Assembly: GCA_011605835.1 (NCBI GenBank)
Contig: JAAOZJ010000087.1
Coordinates: 1 to 10,553 of the forward strand
Reading direction: 5' to 3'
DNA: 10,553 bases
Origin: Thermoproteota archaeon
Lineage (GTDB): Archaea; Thermoproteota; Methanomethylicia; Nezhaarchaeales; WYZ-LMO8
The notes beneath the pieces were generated by a model. It searched no databases. It was given only the letters and a program-made list of their open reading frames with translations, and had not been told where the DNA came from. The translations under genes were made by a program, and so were the position numbers. Shown here in pieces: positions 6,692 through 10,553 of this stretch (its first letter is position 1; each line of letters opens with the position of its first letter).

Positions 6692-8221
6692 TCAGGCAAG
6701 CTCTACCCGCAAGACCTCGGTGAAGACGAAGCTCCTGATCTCTTTGACCAGCTTCCGAAGCCAGGGCGAGAGGGCGTAGCCGACCGCCAAGTACACGACA
6801 CCGGCGATCGCTACGTGAGCTAGCAGAACAGGGGCATCATACCAGAAGTTCATGACTGCGATGGTATGAGAGCCGAGGGCGAAATAGCACGAGGCGCTAC
6901 AGAGGCTTGCAACTATGAAGGGGAAGGCATCGCGCCAGGGGAACTTGAAGTCAACGACCTCTTTCGTCAACCTGTAGAAGGGGGATGCGAAGGCGAGTAG
7001 GCCAATTAGCCAGCCAATGGGGTAAGCCGAGGCCAAGAAGACGATGCCCAGACCTCCACCGATGAATGTCAGCAAGAGGGCCGTGCCTATGGCTAGGCCT
7101 AAGGCGTGCATCATCAGGCTTGCGAAGCTCCACTTGAAAAGTCTACTCTTGATGAAGTCGCTGATCGAGACCTCAGGCTTCAGGTCGACCTTCTCGCGGC
7201 CGCTAACGGCTGAGTAGAAGATGCCGAAGAAGCCCTCGACGAACACGTAGAGGCTGGCGACCCACACAACCCAATAGGCGTCTCGGTAGATGGGGTTAAG
7301 TAGGGAGAGCAGGGGGTACGACAAGCAAAGGATAGAGGTGAACATGAAGGCGGTAATGGCGAAGTAGAGCCTAGTTATCTCCTCGACGTCACTGGCGGAG
7401 CCGCCTCGTAGCATCCTAGCATAGAGGCCTGCGGCGGTAGCGCGACCATAGACTATCTGGTTTCTGAGGCTGTAGCACGCGCTCATGTATGCGACAGCGC
7501 TCTCAGAGTTGCTGAGCCCTGCAAGCAGGATGCGATCGGCGCTGACCAGCATGCCGTCAAAGATCCCCAAGAGGGGTATCGAGAAGCCCCTGAACCACCT
7601 CTTCGCGAGGCCGAAGTCTATCCCGTCCCACCTCAATCCTCTTCTGACCAAGATCATCAACGCGGCCGATGTTGAGATGGCGCTGGCCAAGAACGCGGCG
7701 AGCAAGGCCCCGCTTAAGCCCGAGCGTAACACTACTACGAAGAGGTAAGCCAGCGGCAACCTAAGGACATCATAAACGAGCGACGAGTAACCTGGGACTT
7801 CAGGAGCGTAAGCAGAGGCTACACCGCCTACGACTCCTCCGACGAGGCTCAGGATTATAAGCAATGAACCGAAAAACGCCGCTATCCAGAAGCCCCATCC
7901 GACGACGAAGTTGCATAGCCAATACGAGGCCGGGATGTAGATGGCTAAGGCTAGGGGCAAATAGCATAGGCTGACCGCGAAGGCCGTCCCTATCGACTTC
8001 GGGATGCCACGAGCCACGAACCTAGGGTACCAATAGCTCCATATGCTAGTGGGCATTAGTGGATAGCTCACCAGCGTGGAGATAAGGGCCCATAGACCGA
8101 ACTCTTCAACGCTAAGCCTGCGGGTTATCACAATGACGAAGCCGAAGCTTATGAGTAGGCTGACTATGGCAGCTGCAAAGTTGATTGCGCCCGAGTAGCG
8201 AAGCCTAATTCTTTCGGGCAA
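6692..8221 (-). CDS. Polysaccharide/oligosaccharide flippase-like membrane protein (MOP superfamily, Wzx/AglR type)
   Basis: A 509-residue polytopic membrane protein with roughly 13-14 hydrophobic segments. The first, AAAIVSLLISFGFVIVITRR, is followed by LSVEEFGLWALISTLVSY, which is the characteristic N-terminal signature of Wzx-like flippases (RxLsxeeFGlwal). The middle has the usual amphipathic part (RWFRGFSIPLLGIFDGMLVSADRIL) containing the family's Asp/Arg pair in a membrane region. Such proteins move lipid-linked oligosaccharides across the membrane for N-glycans, S-layer glycans or capsules. The TTG at 8221 is supported by GGGTGATGG ending about 4 bases upstream; no in-frame ATG exists nearby. 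The GalE-like epimerase upstream supports a glycan role, but the cargo cannot be inferred. The hydrophobic pattern is clear; family-level assignment is good. Confidence 0.85.
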   Translation of the reverse strand: MPERIRLRYSGAINFAAAIVSLLISFGFVIVITRRLSVEEFGLWALISTLVSYPLMPTSIWSYWYPRFVARGIPKSIGTAFAVSLCYLPLALAIYIPASYWLCNFVVGWGFWIAAFFGSLLIILSLVGGVVGGVASAYAPEVPGYSSLVYDVLRLPLAYLFVVVLRSGLSGALLAAFLASAISTSAALMILVRRGLRWDGIDFGLAKRWFRGFSIPLLGIFDGMLVSADRILLAGLSNSESAVAYMSACYSLRNQIVYGRATAAGLYARMLRGGSASDVEEITRLYFAITAFMFTSILCLSYPLLSLLNPIYRDAYWVVWVASLYVFVEGFFGIFYSAVSGREKVDLKPEVSISDFIKSRLFKWSFASLMMHALGLAIGTALLLTFIGGGLGIVFLASAYPIGWLIGLLAFASPFYRLTKEVVDFKFPWRDAFPFIVASLCSASCYFALGSHTIAVMNFWYDAPVLLAHVAIAGVVYLAVGYALSPWLRKLVKEIRSFVFTEVLRVELA

Positions 8222-8434
8222 GGTCCATCACCCATAAGCTCTGACCTGCTGTGACCATCATCGCATTCTTCCTGCCTGAGACGTAAGTCAGCATGACTAT
8301 CACGTTTAACACTTTCCGCATTTGAGTGGCACAGCGAAGTATGCCACACGTCGCTCAGCACGGCACCTAAGGTTACGCTTAAGGCGATCGCCTCGAACCT
8401 CGTATGAGTTTTATGTAGTCAGCTAAAAATAAAT
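8222..8434. other. Intergenic stretch upstream of the flippase gene
   Basis: No convincing gene is present. On the minus strand there are two TATA-like stretches, GATTTATTTTTA (8424-8435 reversed) and CATAAAACTC (8406-8415 reversed), either of which could drive the flippase gene with a leader of about 160-180 bases. A GTG-initiated frame (8361 downward) and a 38-codon ATG frame (8205-8321) overlap the flippase start, but neither resembles a known protein. The stretch is more AT-rich and less constrained than its flanks, as expected for decayed or regulatory DNA. Confidence 0.4.
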
Positions 8435-8626
8435 CTATGTCGATTCTCGATCATCACATATACCATCCCATGGAAAGCCTCGATAATTCTTGGTGTCCGC
8501 CGGAGGGTAAAGCCTCACCCACCTCTTAACCTCGTAGCTGTTGATCATAGTGTCCACGAAGGGCTCAGCCAATGCGCAGGCAGAATGAATGCGCGCTTTC
8601 CTCTTTGCGGAGAGCGCCTCAGACAT
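8435..8626 (-). CDS. Hypothetical small protein, 63 residues (doubtful)
   Basis: I do not recognise this protein. It begins MSEALSAKRKARIHSACAL, has a basic N-terminus, and includes EVKRWVRLYPPADTKNYRGF near the C-terminus, with two cysteines and no membrane segment. The reason to list it is its promoter: CTTTATATTA (8649-8658 reversed) has its centre about 27 bases above the ATG at 8626, the distance expected for a leaderless archaeal transcript. It occupies the gap between the GalE-like epimerase and flippase genes, both on the same strand. It could equally be the start of a larger gene broken by decay, or a chance frame in a promoter-containing spacer. No ribosome site is present, which fits leaderless expression but proves nothing. 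Confidence 0.3.
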   Translation of the reverse strand: MSEALSAKRKARIHSACALAEPFVDTMINSYEVKRWVRLYPPADTKNYRGFPWDGICDDREST

Positions 8627-8648
8627 GAAGGACGTCGAACTATCAGCC

Positions 8649-8658
8649 TAATATAAAG
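8649..8658 (-). promoter_or_regulatory. TATA-box candidate
   Basis: The minus-strand sequence CTTTATATTA closely matches an archaeal TATA box. Transcription would begin near 8626-8627, exactly at the ATG of the 63-codon frame. It lies 17 bases beyond the stop of the GalE-like epimerase gene, so it could also be an internal promoter supplying the flippase gene. Confidence 0.5.
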
Positions 8659-8674
8659 ACGTCGCTCTAAAACT

Positions 8675-9598
8675 TTAGGTCTTAATACAAGCCTTTAACC
8701 CCTCCTCTAAGGCCGTCTTCGGCTCGAAGCCCAAGACCTCTCGAGCCCTTCTTATATCAGCGCACATACGATTAACTTCTCGAGCCCTAGGCCTAGAGAA
8801 GATAGGCCTCACCCTCAACCCAAAGATTCTTGTTATTTTATCCGCGAGCTCCCTTATGCTTACCTCAACGCCCGAGCCTATGTTAATTGCCATTCCCACA
8901 CAACTCTTTGACCTCATCGCAAGCATTAGAGCCTCAATGACGTCGCCCACGTAGACGAAGTCCCTCGTCTGTCTTCCATCGCCGAAGATTATAGGCGCGA
9001 GCCCTCTCTCCAACCTCTTGATGAACCTGCTTATGACCCCACCGTAGGGGCTCCTCTCTTGTCTAGGTCCGTAGACGTTGAAGAGCCTCAGGACGACTAC
9101 ATTAAGCCCGTAGACCCTGTGATACACGTCACAGTACTGCTCGGCTGCGAGCTTGCTGGCGCCATAGGGCGAGAGAGGTCTTGTCGGGTGTTCCTCGTCG
9201 ACCGGCAATTTAACCGGCTCTCCATAAATGGCGCAGGAGGAGGTAAAGACGAACTTCTCGACGTTTGCCCTACGGCTCTCCTCGAGCAAATTTAGGGTGC
9301 CCGTTACGTTCACGTCGTTGACTAGGTCGGGCCTTCTAATCGATAGATCTATGCTTGCTATAGCTGCCAAGTGGAAGACGTAATCGACGTTCCTGAGGAC
9401 CCTCCTCACTACGCCCCTGACCCTCACGTCCCCCTTAACGAACTGGAATTTTGGGTTTTCCATGTGTGCCTTCACATTGTCTAGAGAGCCCGTGCTCAGG
9501 TCGTCCAAAACAACTACTTCAAAACCCTCTTGTACGAGCCTGTCCACCAAGTGACTGCCTATGAAGCCTGCCCCTCCCGTTACCAACACCTTGGACAG
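8675..9598 (-). CDS. UDP-glucose/UDP-GlcNAc 4-epimerase-like SDR (GalE family), probable CTG start
   Basis: A 307-residue extended SDR with all standard motifs: TGGAGFIG (7-14 from CTG), VLDDLSTG, FHLAAIASI, VFTSSCAIYGEP with the catalytic serine, YGASK (Y145, K149), RLFNVYGPRQ, FGDGRQTRDFVYVGDV and INIGSG. It probably interconverts C4 epimers of a UDP-sugar for glycan synthesis; the exact sugar cannot be read from sequence. The N-terminus is the odd part. GTG 9589 would give only MLVTGG, two residues short of the usual MxKVLVTGG. CTG 9598 gives MSKVLVTGG and follows GAGGGGTG (9606-9613) by 7 bases, whereas the GTG would be 16 bases from it. No ATG, GTG or TTG lies further upstream before the in-frame stop. 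The next gene downstream on the strand is the doubtful small ORF, then the flippase. Confidence 0.92.
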   Translation of the reverse strand: MSKVLVTGGAGFIGSHLVDRLVQEGFEVVVLDDLSTGSLDNVKAHMENPKFQFVKGDVRVRGVVRRVLRNVDYVFHLAAIASIDLSIRRPDLVNDVNVTGTLNLLEESRRANVEKFVFTSSCAIYGEPVKLPVDEEHPTRPLSPYGASKLAAEQYCDVYHRVYGLNVVVLRLFNVYGPRQERSPYGGVISRFIKRLERGLAPIIFGDGRQTRDFVYVGDVIEALMLAMRSKSCVGMAINIGSGVEVSIRELADKITRIFGLRVRPIFSRPRAREVNRMCADIRRAREVLGFEPKTALEEGLKACIKT

Positions 9599-9605
9599 AC
9601 GCCAA

Positions 9606-9613
9606 CACCCCTC
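9606..9613 (-). promoter_or_regulatory. Shine-Dalgarno site that decides the epimerase start
   Basis: The minus-strand GAGGGGTG is a good partial complement of the archaeal 16S 3' end. It is 7 bases from CTG 9598 and 16 from GTG 9589, favouring the CTG. Further upstream GCATAAAAGG (about 9663-9672 reversed) is a possible TATA box. Confidence 0.5.
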
Positions 9614-9933
9614 GGCATCAAAGAACCAGCCCTAGACGCCTACGTCTGTGATAACTCGAGGACCTTTTATGCTTAACGCGACAGGGGTCCAAAGCGTCTA
9701 AGCTCCACAATGATAGTTACTCGCCGAGAATTCCTAGGGCATTGTCCAATACAAGCAACACTCGACGGCCTAAAGAATCAAATAGCTGTCATGCATCAAA
9801 ACTGTAGTCCTTAAAGCCTATGACCTTTGGCCATCAGCATAATTCAAGGGCTTCGGAGTCCCCATAACATATACTAGCCCGAGTGCTTCAACAAAGTGGA
9901 CAACGAAGCGCTTCTCTAGGATCGCATGATAAA
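9614..9933. other. Intergenic region between the divergent epimerase and dehydrogenase genes
   Basis: About 320 bases with no supported gene. A TATA-like CCTTTTATGC at 9662-9671 (read as GCATAAAAGG on the minus strand) could promote the epimerase gene with a ~45-base leader. A 34-codon plus-strand frame (ATG 9710 to TAA 9814) has no recognisable product and no ribosome site. The minus-strand frame crossing 9818-10201 is mostly antisense to the dehydrogenase gene. I saw no tRNA, CRISPR or convincing terminator here. Confidence 0.4.
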
Positions 9934-9944
9934 GCTTATAAAAA
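9934..9944 (+). promoter_or_regulatory. TATA box of the hydroxyacyl-CoA dehydrogenase gene
   Basis: GCTTATAAAAA is the clearest archaeal TATA box in the window. Its centre lies about 26-27 bases above position 9966, so the transcript would start within about three bases of ATG 9969 and be effectively leaderless. This agrees with the lack of a ribosome site before that ATG. Confidence 0.65.
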
Positions 9945-9968
9945 CAGCCACTATTGCTACCTCGGGGA

Positions 9969-10553
9969 ATGGCTTTGGCTGAAGCGATAAAGAGGGTAGC
10001 GGTCATCGGGGCAGGAGCCATGGGGCATGGCATAGCGCAAGTCTTCGCCATGGCTGGCTTTGAGGTCAGCCTACTGGACATAAAGGACGAGTTCCTCAAG
10101 AACGCCATGGAGAAGATCAGGTGGAGCCTCAACAAGTTCGCGGAGAAGAGGCGCATAAAGCCGGAGGACGTCGATAAGATCCTTGCAAGGATAAAGACCA
10201 CGACGAGCTATGAGGTAGCTACCAAGGACATCGACTTGGCCGTCGAGTGCGTGCCCGAAAACATGGACCTCAAGAAGAAGGTCTTCGCTCAGCTCGATCA
10301 GCTAGCACCCTCGCGCGCCCTTCTAACTTCGAACACATCGACCCTCAGCATAACTGAGATGGCGAGTGCGACGAAGAGGCCTGACAAAGTGGCTGGGTTG
10401 CACTTCTTCAACCCACCCCAGATGATGCCGTTGGTCGAAGTAATAAAGGGTGACAAGACAAGCGACGAGACCGTGAGCACGTTGGTAAGTATATGCAAAA
10501 AGATAGGGAAGACTCCGATAATCGTGAAGAAAGACGTGAGGGGCTTCGTGGTC
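9969..10553 (+). CDS. 3-hydroxyacyl-CoA dehydrogenase, N-terminal part (runs off the window)
   Basis: The first 195 codons are open to the right edge without a stop. The protein oxidises (or in reverse reduces) the 3-hydroxy/3-keto group of acyl-CoA with NAD. Visible motifs are the Rossmann loop GAGAMGHG (14-21), the acidic D37 after strand 2 (LLDIKD), VECVPEN (92-98), SNTSTLSI (121-128) with the active-site serine, GLHFFNPP (143-150) with catalytic H145, and LVEVIKG (155-161) with the glutamate that pairs with it. In many archaea this domain is fused to a C-terminal enoyl-CoA hydratase, with roles in fatty-acid breakdown or the hydroxypropionate/hydroxybutyrate cycle; whether that is so here lies beyond the window. 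The ATG 9969 fits the TATA spacing; no plausible homologous residues precede it. Confidence 0.93.
   Translation, partial: MALAEAIKRVAVIGAGAMGHGIAQVFAMAGFEVSLLDIKDEFLKNAMEKIRWSLNKFAEKRRIKPEDVDKILARIKTTTSYEVATKDIDLAVECVPENMDLKKKVFAQLDQLAPSRALLTSNTSTLSITEMASATKRPDKVAGLHFFNPPQMMPLVEVIKGDKTSDETVSTLVSICKKIGKTPIIVKKDVRGFVV

Noticed and set aside
6675..6703. Inverted repeat GAGCTT/AAGCTC with inner TTGCC/GGCAA around the flippase stop
   Set aside because: The two stems compete for the same bases and no T-run follows on the minus strand, so I do not call it a terminator.
8164..8361. 65-codon minus-strand frame upstream of the flippase
   Set aside because: It overlaps the flippase N-terminus in another frame and has no recognisable protein or ribosome site.
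8410..8462. Box C/D sRNA-like pattern on the minus strand (GTGATGA ... CTGA)
   Set aside because: Only about 28 bases separate the boxes, there is no D'/C' pair and no clear terminal stem.
9843..9929. Plus-strand frame reading GVPITYTSPSASTKW, faintly like the pre-zinc-ribbon segment of TnpB
   Set aside because: Only a few matching residues in 28 codons and no CPxC follows; could be chance.
9818..10201. Minus-strand frame crossing the dehydrogenase 5' end
   Set aside because: Mostly antisense to conserved dehydrogenase codons; the remaining tail in the spacer has no recognisable motif.

Overview
The window looks like chromosomal DNA of a thermophilic archaeon of the Thermoproteota (crenarchaeal) type. 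The evidence is gene content: wyosine-tRNA enzyme TYW1, diphthine synthase, archaeal Nog1-like GTPase, RNA 3'-phosphate cyclase, and a proteasome beta subunit of the crenarchaeal kind whose catalytic Thr1 is replaced by Ala. Arginine codons are mostly AGG, start codons are often GTG or TTG, several starts have archaeal TATA boxes about 25 bases upstream, and Shine-Dalgarno sites match GGAGGTGA. I cannot name a genus.

Layout. Positions 1-1182 (minus strand) hold a Nog1-like GTPase gene overlapping the start of rtcA, which runs off the left edge. A compact divergent promoter region separates these from the proteasome beta gene (plus, about 1313-1915). TYW1 (minus, 1935-2912) converges on it. 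A second divergent region then leads into diphthine synthase (plus, 2980-3759), coupled by a 4-base overlap to a DUF357-nucleotidyltransferase fusion (plus, 3756-4511). So the first 4.5 kb is an RNA-, translation- and protein-maintenance neighbourhood.

From 4503 to 9598 everything convincing is on the minus strand and looks like surface-glycan or sugar-nucleotide metabolism: an NDP-sugar epimerase-like SDR with an unusual YxxxR motif, a luciferase-like flavin/F420 oxidoreductase, a 13-14-helix polysaccharide flippase, and a GalE-like epimerase. Between the oxidoreductase and the flippase lies a decayed IS605/IS1341-type element: the C-terminal end of tnpB on the plus strand, with a frameshift and a lost zinc cysteine, followed by a right-end hairpin of the kind that forms omega/reRNA. 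Upstream of the flippase is about 450 bp with only one doubtful 63-codon ORF, which nevertheless has a TATA box at leaderless distance. The right edge carries the 5' part of a 3-hydroxyacyl-CoA dehydrogenase gene (plus, from 9969) with a clear TATA box.

The most notable points are two genes (diphthine synthase and the GalE-like epimerase) whose reading frames have no ATG/GTG/TTG at the expected N-terminus but do have a well-placed Shine-Dalgarno site before a CTG, the Thr1-less proteasome subunit, the YxxxR epimerase, and the tnpB/right-end remnant. I do not see a wholly new multi-gene system.
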